19,567 bases of DNA from Bolinopsis microptera (Eukaryota > Ctenophora > Tentaculata > Lobata > Bolinopsidae): positions 1 through 19,567 of the forward strand of contig NW_026971911.1 of assembly GCF_026151205.1 (NCBI RefSeq), written 5' to 3'. The position numbers were made by a program, and so were the translations under genes. Shown here one piece after another: positions 1-8,946 of the stretch. The notes below the pieces were generated by a model. It was not told where the DNA came from, did not search any database, and worked only from the letters and a program-made list of their open reading frames with translations. Each line of letters starts with the position of its first letter. Position 1 is the stretch's first letter.

Positions 1-100
1 AATGTTTAAATTTAACACAACTTGATAAATTAACCAAAATTATTATACATAATATGACAAAAAGTCATCCGTCTATATTTTTGAGACACATCTGATCTGG

Positions 101-128
101 CCTGGGAGCGCGCGTGGGGCGCGCATGC
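101..128. other. Short GC-rich quasi-palindrome
   Basis: A block of GCGC/CGCG runs (gcgcgcgtggggcgcgc, about 108-124) stands out against AT-rich flanks. The rest of 1-215 shows no ORF or repeat that I can support. It may be a relic of a CpG-rich regulatory stretch, but nothing in the sequence shows a function. Confidence 0.3.
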
Positions 129-220
129 AATTGAACAAGTAAATTAACTTACTGTAACGCGCGGAGACATTTTCGTGCAATTTCAAACGAAGTCATTTCA
201 TTTTTGAGTGAACTTTTTTT

Positions 221-775
221 AAAACGATGGCGGATATGAGCCATGGCTCATGTCCGCCATCGTTTTTTTTTGCGATTCAATATTAAAATGGAAAATTTAA
301 TTTGACGTCGGTTTTTTTTCCGAGTCAATTAAAAAACGATGGCGGACATGAGCCATGACATTCCGATTCAATATTAAAATGGAAAATGATTTGACGTCGG
401 TTTTTTTTAAATCGAAAAAAAAAACGATGGCGGATATGAGCCATGACATTCCGATTCAATATTAAAATGGAAAATGATTTGACGTCGGTTTTTTTAAATC
501 GAAAAAAACGATGGCGGATATGAGCCATGACATTCCGATTCAATATTAAAATGGAAAATGATTTGACGTCGGTTTTTTTTAAATCGAAAAAAAAACGATG
601 GCGGATATGAGCCATGGCTCATGTCCGCCATCGTTTTTTTTCCGATTCAATGTTTTTCGAATCGAAAAAAAAACCGATGGCGGGCATGAGCCATGGCTCA
701 TGTCCGCCATCGTTTTTTTTTCCGATTCAATGTTTTTCGAATCGAAAAAAAAACGATGGCGGGCATGAGCCACCA
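221..775. repeat. Tandem array of hairpin-forming units
   Basis: The core cgatggcgga(t/c)atgagcc recurs at 225, 337, 425, 509, 596, 675 and 754. The spacings are 112, 88, 84, 87, 79 and 79 bp. At 225, 596 and 675 the core is followed at once by its own reverse complement, giving 38-bp palindromes centred on ccatgg with at most one or two mismatches, flanked by A-runs on the left and T-runs on the right. The other four carry only the left half. Between cores lie a shared spacer with a gacgtcgg motif and A/T runs (units 2-5) or a gattcaatg...gaatcg spacer (last two). The array could be subterminal repeats of a foldback-type transposon or a local satellite. The palindromes are seen directly; the role is unknown. 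Short open frames on the minus strand here are by-products of the repeat. Confidence 0.9.
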
Positions 776-2809
776 TAGTGGAGGACATGAAAACATAGAG
801 CAGCTTCAATGTTTAAAAGTGGACAACACAATTTCATGGCCATCGAAAGAACTTGAACTAAGAATGGATGGGATACCACGGAAATCACGAAAGAGAAAAA
901 GTGATTCAGTGAAGATGAAGCGTGACGCTAATCGGCAAAAGAAACGAATGAAAATGAAAAGCAAAGAAATAAAAACATGCAGTTGTGTAGCCAAATGTTA
1001 TGAAAAGATAGATCAAGAGTTACAAATACGCCTCAGGGAATATCATTATGAACTATCAGAGAATACAGCAGCCGGCGATAACTTCTTATCGAAATATATA
1101 AATAGAAGAACAAAGAAGTTGCATAGAATAGCAGCTGGTGACAAGCGGAAGTTCACCTTGATATATAAACTCCCAACAACATCTGAACTTCCAACAACAT
1201 CGGAAGATAACACAGCTGTGGTGTGTAAGGTGATGTTCTTAGAAACATTCGGCATCACTGCCAAAAAATCAAGAATCATAGTTTTTAAAAAATATGATAG
1301 AAACAGTTCTCTTTCCCACGGATTGGTTGGGAAACCCTCCAATCGCGGGACGGTTCCTGCAGTATTGAGAGCGGCAATTGAAGATCACCTGAATACCTTG
1401 CCAACTGTACCTTCACATTACCGAAGAATGTACTCTCATAAGAGGTATTTCGAGGCATCGCTAACGCTAGCCAAGCTGTTTAAACTGTTTAAAGAAAAGC
1501 ATCCTGGCGTGAAAATAGGTCTAACTAGCTACAGTAACATACTTAATTCATTGAACATTGGTTTTTATAAACCTAAGAATGATCAATGCGACCAGTGTAC
1601 TTCCTACAAGAATAGCTCGAAAGAAGAAATTGATCTACTACTGTACATCGAACACATTGAGAGGAAAGACATGTGTAGAAATTGTAAGGATGCTGACAAA
1701 ATCAAGGCAAAGGCATGCGACAATTTCGGAGCCTACACCATCGATATGGAAGCTGTAAATTCGTGTCCAAAGGCCGCGTCAGGTGAGTTTTACTATATCA
1801 CCAAGCTTGCTTGTTATAACTTATCATGTTATAACCTTGGGACTGATGAGAAGACTTGCTTCATGTGGGATCAGACACAAGCAAACCGTGGTCCAGATGA
1901 AATCGGATCGTGTCTCCTATACATTCTGAGAAATCTGCCTGAGAACATTACGGATGTCGTCATTTGGGCAGATTCATGCGGTGGTCAAAACCGCAATAAG
2001 GAAAATGCAGCAGCAATACTGCACTTCCTTAATGTGGAAGTATCCAACACAGCGCTCCATGTGAAGACTGTGCACCTGAAGTACTTTGAACGTGGACATA
2101 ACGAATCTGAAGTTGATACCATACATCACATGATAGAAGCAAGTAAGAAGAACCAAGAAATATATTTACCGGACCGGTATAAGGAGATAGCAAGATCTGC
2201 CAGCACAAAAAACCCTATAAAGGTTTTTTCACTGGCATCATATGAGTATCCAGTATATGACGTCCACGCCCTTTGCAAGTCCACCATCATTAACCGCAAT
2301 CGATACCGGTTTATTGATCATGAGGGCAAACCGAAGGTTAACGAAGCGTCATGGCTAAGTGCAAAGCGGCTCTCGTTTGCAAAAGGCAGTCGGGCAATGA
2401 CTATCAGCACATTACCCGACCCGGAGAGAACAGATGATGATAAAGTCATTCTCACCGACAGAAAGGTAGGTTGTGTCATTTAGTTATGTATGGTTATTAT
2501 GGCGCGTGATAATATATCAATGAACTTTTTACAAAGCTATACTCGCACTAATGATCATGACATCTTGGCAGTACCTGTACATTTATTCTATTGCAGGTAT
2601 ACGTAAGCAGCCGTGCTTCAGTAAGATCGGAGGTGGTGGATAAACCTCAACTCACAATCCTCTGCGACGATTCGACAGAGATACCTGTTTCCGAGAGGGT
2701 TATGCTTGGTCTTATTGATCTATGTGAGAAGAGGCTGATACCACAGGGGTATCATGCATTCTACAAGAGTATCACTACTATAGAAAGTGACAAGAGCGAT
2801 ACTGACTAA
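693..2809 (+). CDS. Spliced DDE-type transposase-like protein (two exons)
   Basis: Exon 1 is 693-2465 and exon 2 is 2597-2809. The 131-bp intron starts GTAGGT, ends TTGCAG and is phase 0. The product is up to 661 aa. The first in-frame ATG, at 693, lies inside a hairpin repeat; ATGs at 756, 765 and 864 are more natural starts, and 864 begins a basic stretch (RKSRKRK). Cysteine pairs (CDQC near residue 304, CRNC near 330) suggest zinc binding. Acidic residues fit an RNase H-like DDE core: D351 in TIDMEAV, D427 in WADSCGGQN, then GHNESEVD with E473/D475 and E482 in HMIE. The pattern resembles a widespread family of uncharacterised animal proteins, often labelled DUF7869, thought to derive from transposons; that assignment is from memory. 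If the intron is retained, translation ends five codons later (VGCVI). I see no terminal inverted repeats bounding it, so it may be an incomplete transposon or a host-captured copy. Confidence 0.75.
2466..2596 (+). other. GT-AG intron of the transposase-like gene
   Basis: The donor is gaaag|gtaggt and the acceptor is ctattgcag|gtatac. The intron contains in-frame stops. Removing it joins two open frames in phase 0 and adds 70 conserved-looking residues, so splicing explains why the long ORF stops at 2483 and a second ORF in the same reading phase follows. Confidence 0.75.
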
Positions 2810-3256
2810 AACACATTCCATATTTCTACATTTGCAGCATTTTTATTTTACTATTTTCAATTTCATGGGACAATTATTTTATGCAATATTCATCTTAGGA
2901 TGAATGTAGACACAAATTACACTTATTGAAATATTATACACCTTTTAAATTATTGGAATATTAATACAATTTAATTCTATTCATCTATTTATACTAATAA
3001 TGGGATTTAAATAAATCGTGTTCACTGGTTATTGAAAATACAGCAACCTGTTATGAAATCAATAATGTGGCAAACTGAAATTAAACATAGACCATTTAAA
3101 CCCATTACGGATGCATAAAATGCCTACTTCAAACGATATTAATCTACATGAGCCTCTATTCCAAGTGTTTGTCAGGAATAAACTTGAAAAGTTAAAAGGA
3201 CTTATGTACACATAAGCCCTGTACCGATTCTCACATGTAAGATATTTCAATCAATT
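2810..3256. other. Intergenic, no gene seen
   Basis: AT-rich sequence after the transposase stop. It may contain the 3' UTR, but I could not fix a polyadenylation site. The only open frame here is a short minus-strand one (3059-3250) without recognisable features. Confidence 0.6.
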
Positions 3257-3482
3257 AAAAGGGCCTATGTATTGAATATTTTTTTAAAAGGGCCTATGTC
3301 AAACTTAAATCAATTATACCAATTAGTCAAAAAGAGCCAAGAACATTTTTATATTGTAGAACAGTCAATCTTTCCATTTAAGATGCATAGAAATCAAATT
3401 CAAATGCTTATCCTAGATCAAATTTCGAGAAATCGGTTTTTATGCATTATCTCAAAACAACTTTTTTTGACATAGGCCCTTT
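3257..3482. repeat. Small inverted-repeat (MITE-like) element
   Basis: Perfect 17-bp inverted repeats, aaagggcctatgtcaaa at 3287-3303 and its reverse complement at 3466-3482, enclose about 160 bp. A partial direct copy of the left arm (aaaagggcctatgt) lies just outside at 3257-3270. I see no clear target-site duplication. The size and structure fit a miniature inverted-repeat transposon or a foldback fragment. The 67-aa open frame inside it has no recognisable features. Confidence 0.65.
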
Positions 3483-3766
3483 CTATATATAGGTGACGAT
3501 ATATACAACGGCAGTGCGGAAAAAGGGAGACAGAAACCCTAGAAGCTGCCACCCTTCTGCCCTATTTTATTTTACTCACTTTTAGTATGTTGGAGTTTTA
3601 TATCTTGAAACAATTTAATTTTAATATTTAAACATTGTTCGGTATACAGAGAATTTTAGACAGTCCTGGTTGAGAATTTAGACACAAAGTTATTTTACTT
3701 CGAAGTATCCCCTTTCAAGAGTGAGAGTGCGGAAACGAAAACACATTAAATCCCCCTCAAGTCTAT
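3483..3766. other. Non-coding stretch with a short duplicated motif
   Basis: No gene seen. About 3615-3665 (core tttaaacattgttcggta) resembles 10765-10815 (tttaaacattgtttggta), each followed by a gtagac/ttagac-like tail. This suggests that the upstream flank of the exon-family units was duplicated too. Confidence 0.4.
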
Positions 3767-4286
3767 AGGGAAGTTAAAGACTTGGCCAACCCAGCTACAG
3801 GGAGTGTCACATATCTTCTTGACAGCAGATATATACAAGCATTCCTTGTAAAGATATAAAGATAAGTATATAATAAAGATTCCAACATACTTTATTTAAG
3901 GTTGGACAGAAATGTGATGTAGTATTTGACACCAGCGGAGAGTACAACAAACTTCTCGTGATTAATCTTATCGTAAGTTAGTTCTCATCGACACAGGGAA
4001 TGAAGAAAAATTACCGGTTGGGGTTTTTGTGGAGCGACGGTATATGGTTCTTAATTGACCATTAAACAACTTATCGAGCTTAAAAAGATATGTGTCAGGG
4101 ACACGTCAGACTCCAAACTTATTCTTCACATGAAATTTAATCAGGTTAAATTGTGCTGATACTTGCAAAACCGCTATACTCTAACTTCTAAGTGTTTAAT
4201 ATTCCGCTGCACTCCAGTACAGTTTATCACTATTATTCATAGTTTTAATATTCGTTTATTAGGTTATCGTATATTTTCAGTTAAAG
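3767..4286 (+). pseudogene. Degraded exon-family copy A, left part (split by retrotransposon)
   Basis: Collinear with 9697-10191, with many substitutions and small indels. A frame at 3771-3848 ends HIFLTADIYKHSL then TAA, and lines up with the end of exon 1 in the related genes at 14390 and 17042. An exon-like segment at 3901-3972 (24 codons, starting VGQKCDVVF, after TTTAAG and before GTAAGT) lines up with their exon 2 by a G-x-x-Y-x-[NK] pattern followed by alternating hydrophobics. A possible last exon begins at 4282 after TATTTTCAG and is cut five bases in by the retrotransposon. The stop after KHSL in the place of a donor codon, and the later stops, argue for a pseudogene. The parent function is unknown; OB-fold-like binding is inference only. 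Confidence 0.55.
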
Positions 4287-4458
4287 TGTCAAGGACATAT
4301 TGTGATTGATTGATCTAATGATATATTTGATAATATTGTGATTGAGTAATCTAATGATATCATTGATAATACATTCTAACAATTAACTTATACAGGATGT
4401 TATCTGTATCTGGAATCAGTGTGTATCATTTGTAAAAGACCATTGTAACCAACTGACA
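4287..4458 (+). repeat. 5' long terminal repeat
   Basis: 172 bp, beginning TGTCAAGG and ending AACTGACA, identical by eye to the copy at 9226-9397. The 5-bp terminal inverted repeat is TGTCA/TGACA. No canonical TATA box is obvious. The segment aggatgtta (4394-4402) is complementary to the primer site just outside the LTR, which would place the transcript start near 4394 if priming is of the Tf1 kind. Confidence 0.93.
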
Positions 4459-4459
4459 T

Positions 4460-4468
4460 TAACATCCT
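4460..4468 (+). promoter_or_regulatory. Putative self-priming primer-binding site
   Basis: Immediately after the LTR the sequence is ttaacatcct and not the TGG expected for a tRNA 3' CCA end. Its core taacatcct is the exact reverse complement of aggatgtta at 4394-4402 inside the LTR. Known precedent: Tf1/sushi-type elements prime reverse transcription with the folded 5' end of their own RNA, paired to a site adjoining the LTR. The 9-bp match at this fixed place is seen in the sequence; the mechanism is inferred. Confidence 0.55.
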
Positions 4469-4485
4469 CTCGTTATAAAGTAAAG

Positions 4486-5382
4486 ATGGCACAAACTCCA
4501 ATACCACACCTAACAGTGGGACAGTCTGTGAGAGAATGGAGGAGGAGATACCTGGCTGCTACAGCGACGCTGACAGAGGCTCAGAAGAAGAGCATGATAC
4601 CGGCTTATGTATTCAGCAGCTATGTTCTCTTAGCCGAAACTGCGATCAAAGAAGATACCCTAGACAAAGCACTTAGTCTTTTAGAAGAATTGATAGATGG
4701 GACAGTGGGAAGAGTATCAAGTGTGAATGAGTTTTGGGACCTGAAGCCGGCATCAAGATCATATACAGACATAGTCAGTTATTTCTTCTTACTGCAAAGC
4801 GAAGCAGATATAGCCAAAATAACACCTGACATGCTACTGCTGAAGTACTTGAAAGTCATACCAGATGGAGAGCAAATCTATGATGACAACGCTGACAAAT
4901 TCAAACCGGACATGGACGCAGCAGCAGTGGTGGAAATTTTTAAGATTGCGAAAGATAAATTGACTACCCTAAAGAAAAGCACAAGTACACCTCAAGTCAT
5001 CAAGAAAGAGAAAGAAGATTTTGATGTATTTGTTGCAGATGAAATGCCAAGATGGGCAGAAGAACTGAGAGAGGGTTTGCACAATGTTCAAGGGATGCTG
5101 GGAATGTTTCAAGAAGAGGACGACCAAAACAATGATGGTGAGGACGAACAGATTGTTATGTACAACAAACCCAACTCACAAGCTGATGGATATAATGGCA
5201 AAGACAGAAAATGCTGGATATGCCTAGAAAACGGTCACTATGCCAACCGATGCAGCAAAAGAAAATGTGTTCGTTGTGGCAAAGAAGGACATCATGAGAA
5301 AAAATGCTATGTAAAATTGACCGAAAACAATAGCTCCAATAGCTCTAGCTCCAGCTCCAGAGGATATAATAGCAATTTATGA
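4486..5382 (+). CDS. gag: Gag capsid/nucleocapsid protein
   Basis: 298 aa from an ATG 27 bases after the 5' LTR, an unusually short leader. The N-terminal ~190 residues are helix-rich with an early RRR cluster, as in Ty3/gypsy capsid regions. An acidic stretch (EEDDQNNDGEDE) follows, then two CCHC zinc knuckles: C243-x2-C-x4-H-x4-C256 and C261-x2-C-x4-H-x4-C274. Such knuckles bind the element's RNA during particle assembly. The tail is serine-rich. The ORF ends in TGA followed by CTA. Pol lies in the same frame beyond it, so Gag is probably the terminated product and Gag-Pol a minor readthrough product. Confidence 0.93.
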   Translation: MAQTPIPHLTVGQSVREWRRRYLAATATLTEAQKKSMIPAYVFSSYVLLAETAIKEDTLDKALSLLEELIDGTVGRVSSVNEFWDLKPASRSYTDIVSYFFLLQSEADIAKITPDMLLLKYLKVIPDGEQIYDDNADKFKPDMDAAAVVEIFKIAKDKLTTLKKSTSTPQVIKKEKEDFDVFVADEMPRWAEELREGLHNVQGMLGMFQEEDDQNNDGEDEQIVMYNKPNSQADGYNGKDRKCWICLENGHYANRCSKRKCVRCGKEGHHEKKCYVKLTENNSSNSSSSSSRGYNSNL

Positions 5383-5400
5383 CTATATGGCATCATCTCA
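5380..5400 (+). promoter_or_regulatory. In-frame UGA-CUA stop, likely translational readthrough site
   Basis: gag's TGA (5380-5382) is followed by CTA TAT GGC, and the frame stays open into pol with no other stop. Codons 5383-5400 read as a plausible lead into the protease. pol has no ATG near its beginning. UGA followed by CUA is a well-known leaky context in viral and cellular readthrough. A weak 5-bp stem (tctca at 5396-5400 with tgaga) may form downstream. Programmed frameshifting is unnecessary because the frame is the same. Confidence 0.7.
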
Positions 5401-8400
5401 GTGAACAATGTTGAGAAGGACGTGGACATACTATTTGACAGCGGAGCAGGGATATCAGTGATGAGTAAGGAACTGTTTCCTGAATTAGTATCAACCAAGT
5501 CCCATAAGGTTTATGGGATTGGAGGTGTTGAATATGCTGGAGAACCAGTTGAATGCAGGATTCTTATCAGTTCAACTTGGGAGACAAAGCATCTGGTCAA
5601 ACCTCTGCCAATTCCCGACAGGGAGAATTTGTTGATTTTGGGCAGAGACTTTTTGCAACATTTTGGAACCACTGAATTTGACTGGACAAATCAGAGAGTG
5701 AGAATTGGAGAAGACTGGGTTTTCATGGTCTCCGAAGATCATACCAAAGATATCACCAGTATCATCAACAGATGTAAGATTGGTCAAGACCTGGCTGAAA
5801 ATCAGAAAGAAAGCATCAAATTGTTGTTAGAAGATTTTTGCCAAGTTTTTGTCAAAAACAGCAAAGCTCCAAAGTTGTGCACCACTGAACTTCATCGTAT
5901 CTTTAGTAGAGACGACCGTGTTAGTAAAGACAAGGTACGTAGAATTCCTGACAAATGGAAAAATGAAGTTAATCAACAAGTGATTGAGATGTTAAATAAC
6001 GGAATTATCCGCCCTTCTAAATCTCCATACAATAGTAACCCTCTTCTCGTCACTAAACAGGACAATACTAAACGATTTGTCATAGATTTCCGTAATTTGA
6101 ATAAGAATACGATCCAAGATTCTTATCCACTGCCTGACGTGAATGATATGATTGATGCTTGTTTGAACTGTAACTACTTTACCCAACTAGACCTCGCTTC
6201 AGGTTACTGGTGTTTGGAGGTACATGAAGATGATAAAAAGAAAACTTCATTCAGCGTGCCTAATGGTAAATATGAATTCAATCGTATGCCTTTTGGACTT
6301 AAAAATAGCCAAGCAACTTTCCAAAGGAATATGGATAAAATGATCAATGATCTTAAAGAGAGAGATATTGATGGAGTTGGAGCATTTAGTGATAATGTTT
6401 TCATATTTTCAGAAACATTCGAAGAACACCTCTATGCACTGACTGCAGTGTTAGAAGAGGTAGAGAGGTACAACCTGTCATTGAAACCCGAGAAGTGTGA
6501 ATTTGGATTCAAAGAAATAGACTTCCTAGGATTTCATATCAGACACAATGAAGTGTTACCCAGAAAAGACAATGTTCAAAAGTTGATTGACTTCCCGATC
6601 CCTCAAACTAAAAAGCAGGTTCAAAGACTTTTAGGTATTGGTAACTTCAACAGACGTTTTGTCCCCAAATATGCAGAGATAACCAAACCTTTAACCATGA
6701 TTCTATCAGATAAAGAGAAGTTTGTCTGGGGTAATAAGCAGCAACAAGCTCTAGATCAATTGATAGACAGTCTCACCAAAGCACCAGCACTAGGGTTACC
6801 AGATTTCTCAAAATGTTTCTACATTCAATCAGATGCATCAGAAATCTCAGTGGGAGGAGTCTTGTTTCAGAAAGATGATAAAGGCCGGAATATCACGCTA
6901 GGATATCATTCCAAAACCCTACAGAAATGTCAGAGAAACTGGAAGGTAACAGAATTGGAGCTATTTGCTATCAAAGAGTGCTCAAGAAAGTGGGATGTGT
7001 ATTGCTCAGGCAAAGTAATATTTATTACTGACCACGAGCCGTTGAAATTCATCCGTAATCACCAAGACAACAGAGGAAAGATTGTTAGATGGTTGTTAGA
7101 GCTTGAATCAATTGATTACACTATTGAGTACATCAAAGGAGAAGATAACGAGATTGCTGATGCCCTAAGTAGAGTAGAAATCAGAGAAAATCCTGTAAGC
7201 ACAGAAGCGGATGGAGACGAGTATATCTATCATACTGATGATAAAACTGACTCAAAATACTGTGATATTGAAAAGATTAAAAAGTTTCAAAAGGAGGATA
7301 AAGCACTGCGATTTGTAGTGAAAAAGCTTGAAGAACAAAAGAAAATAAATAAAGGTCCGTTCAGGAACATCAGGTTTCTTCACATTGAAGATGATGTACT
7401 GAAAAGAGGAGAAAGAATTGTCATACCAGAAAAGCTACAAAGAGAAGTTGTAGATGAACTGCATGGACAATATCACTCAGGAGCAGAAAACACAGTGATT
7501 ATGGTGAAGTCAAGATTTTGGTGGAGACGGATGACTAGCCAAATCGAAAACTGGGTACGTGACTGCCAATCCTGTGCTGCCTGTAAAAGACAAAAAACTC
7601 CTAAAGCGGAACTAATAATTACACCTGCAGTTCCAAATCCAAGAGAATCGATCAGCATAGACGTGGCAAGTATGCCAATATCCCCACGAGGAAAGTGCTG
7701 TTTCCTTTTAATTGTAGACTTAGCTACAAGATTCATCTCAGTAGCAGCACTCAGTAATCAGAAAGCTGAAACTCTGAAACAGGCATTGTGGGACAAGTGG
7801 CTGTCTATATTTAGCATCCCAATAAAGCTGAGATCAGATCAAGGAGCAAACGTCAACGGCAATGTGATCAATAATTTATGCGATTACTTGGGAATTGCCA
7901 AAGAGAAATCTTCCCCATATCACCCAGAGGGAAATGGTCTAGCTGAAAGATCAATCGGATCTGTTAAATCCTTAGTTAGTGTAATATGCGAAAGCAGGAA
8001 GATATCCGTACATGATTGGGATCTTATCATCTACGAAGCAGTATTGGCCCACAACAATACAGTGAATAAATCTTTGAAATATTCACCATTCCTTTGTATG
8101 TTTGCTGACCATGCTCAATTACCTGTTGATAATTACATGGGTTTAAAAGAACATGACAAACAGAAGTTGAGTGGGAAGATCATCATGCAAAATGCTGGCA
8201 TCAACTTACAGGAAGCAAAAATCCAATATAAAGAGCAGCATGACAAAAAAGCTGTTATAAACACATACTCAGTTAATCAAGAAGTGATGATGAAACGTAA
8301 CTACGGAGCCAATCCTAAAATAGCTGCCAACTGGAAAAGAGGACCGTACACAATTGACAACAAGATGGGACCTTCAACCTATGCTATTAAAGGACCTAAA

Positions 8401-8946
8401 GGTGGCATAAAAGTCTATCATCACAACAATCTAATGCCAATACATGAACAACACGAAGCATCTAAAACCGCAAGCTATAATATGACAACGGAGCCCCAAG
8501 AAGAATTGATTGAATCTACTCCTGCTATGCCTCAAGTTAACTCTGAGCAGAACTTAGACGAAGATTTAGCATCTCGAGCAGATCCCAGTGAAGTATCACC
8601 TTTAACTAGAGCTCTGAAATTGCCTTTCAACAAAGTACAAGTGGATATGACTGCATTTAGAAACAATGTTATAAATATTCCACAAGAAGATATGGCAGCT
8701 TTTAGTGAAAACATCTCGCACCCTACTTCTCCGACTATTCAACACTCTGCTTCTCCGACTATTCAACACCCTACTTCTCCAACTACTCAACACTCTGCTT
8801 CTCCGACTATTCAACACGCTGCTTCTCCAACTACTCCACAACCTACTTCAGAAAGTACAGTTCGCTCGTCAGGTAGAATTGTGTGTAAACCAACTTTTTA
8901 TGGAGTTGATGAACAAAAACAAACTGATTTCTATGATGAGAGATAA
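5383..8946 (+). CDS. pol: Pol polyprotein: protease, reverse transcriptase, RNase H, integrase
   Basis: Expressed presumably as Gag-Pol. Residues are numbered from 5401, about 1,181 aa to the stop. The aspartic protease has DSGA at residue 13. Reverse transcriptase includes motif A LDLASGYW (D264) and motif C, which reads FSDN (329-332) where [YF]xDD is usual; the second aspartate is Asn. RNase H begins near SDAS (D478), with ELEL, TDHEPL and ADALSR following. Integrase has an H-H...CQSC-type zinc finger, a DD35E triad (D754 in SIDV, D813 in RSDQG, E849 in LAERS) and a C-terminal GPY module (KRGPYTI). No chromodomain is visible after it. The last ~120 residues carry a proline/serine/threonine-rich repeat. 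It copies element RNA and inserts the DNA. The frame is fully open. Confidence 0.95.
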   Translation, partial: LYGIISVNNVEKDVDILFDSGAGISVMSKELFPELVSTKSHKVYGIGGVEYAGEPVECRILISSTWETKHLVKPLPIPDRENLLILGRDFLQHFGTTEFDWTNQRVRIGEDWVFMVSEDHTKDITSIINRCKIGQDLAENQKESIKLLLEDFCQVFVKNSKAPKLCTTELHRIFSRDDRVSKDKVRRIPDKWKNEVNQQVIEMLNNGIIRPSKSPYNSNPLLVTKQDNTKRFVIDFRNLNKNTIQDSYPLPDVNDMIDACLNCNYFTQLDLASGYWCLEVHEDDKKKTSFSVPNGKYEFNRMPFGLKNSQATFQRNMDKMINDLKERDIDGVGAFSDNVFIFSETFEEHLYALTAVLEEVERYNLSLKPEKCEFGFKEIDFLGFHIRHNEVLPRKDNVQKLIDFPIPQTKKQVQRLLGIGNFNRRFVPKYAEITKPLTMILSDKEKFVWGNKQQQALDQLIDSLTKAPALGLPDFSKCFYIQSDASEISVGGVLFQKDDKGRNITLGYHSKTLQKCQRNWKVTELELFAIKECSRKWDVYCSGKVIFITDHEPLKFIRNHQDNRGKIVRWLLELESIDYTIEYIKGEDNEIADALSRVEIRENPVSTEADGDEYIYHTDDKTDSKYCDIEKIKKFQKEDKALRFVVKKLEEQKKINKGPFRNIRFLHIEDDVLKRGERIVIPEKLQREVVDELHGQYHSGAENTVIMVKSRFWWRRMTSQIENWVRDCQSCAACKRQKTPKAELIITPAVPNPRESISIDVASMPISPRGKCCFLLIVDLATRFISVAALSNQKAETLKQALWDKWLSIFSIPIKLRSDQGANVNGNVINNLCDYLGIAKEKSSPYHPEGNGLAERSIGSVKSLVSVICESRKISVHDWDLIIYEAVLAHNNTVNKSLKYSPFLCMFADHAQLPVDNYMGLKEHDKQKLSGKIIMQNAGINLQEAKIQYKEQHDKKAVINTYSVNQEVMMKRNYGANPKIAANWKRGPYTIDNKMGPSTYAIKGPKGGIKVYHHNNLMPIHEQHEASKTASYNMTTEPQEELIESTPAMPQVNSEQNLDEDLASRADPSEVSPLTRALKLPFNKVQVDMTAFRNNVINIPQEDMAAFSENISHPTSPTIQHSASPTIQHPTSPTTQHSASPTIQHAASPTTPQPTSESTVRSSGRIVCKPTFYGVDEQKQTDFYDER
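8719..8850 (+). repeat. 24-bp coding minisatellite at the Pol C-terminus
   Basis: Five consecutive 24-base units (8719, 8743, 8767, 8791, 8815), plus a partial one, encode 8-residue repeats of the type H-[PSA]-[TA]-S-P-T-[IT]-Q. The array keeps frame and lies after the integrase GPY module. It is likely a flexible tail that varies in length between copies. Confidence 0.85.

Noticed and set aside
325-809. Minus-strand open frames with MAHIRHRFFF-type repeats
   Set aside because: They are translations of the hairpin array; the repetition is of DNA units and the frames shift with A/T-run length.
3272-3475. 67-codon plus-strand frame
   Set aside because: Lies within the small inverted-repeat element and shows no protein-like pattern.
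4459-4476. Conventional tRNA primer-binding site
   Set aside because: No TGG or similar 3'-CCA complement follows the LTR; the self-complementary reading fits better.
7473-7736. 87-codon minus-strand frame in the integrase region
   Set aside because: Antisense to a well-supported integrase; no independent evidence.
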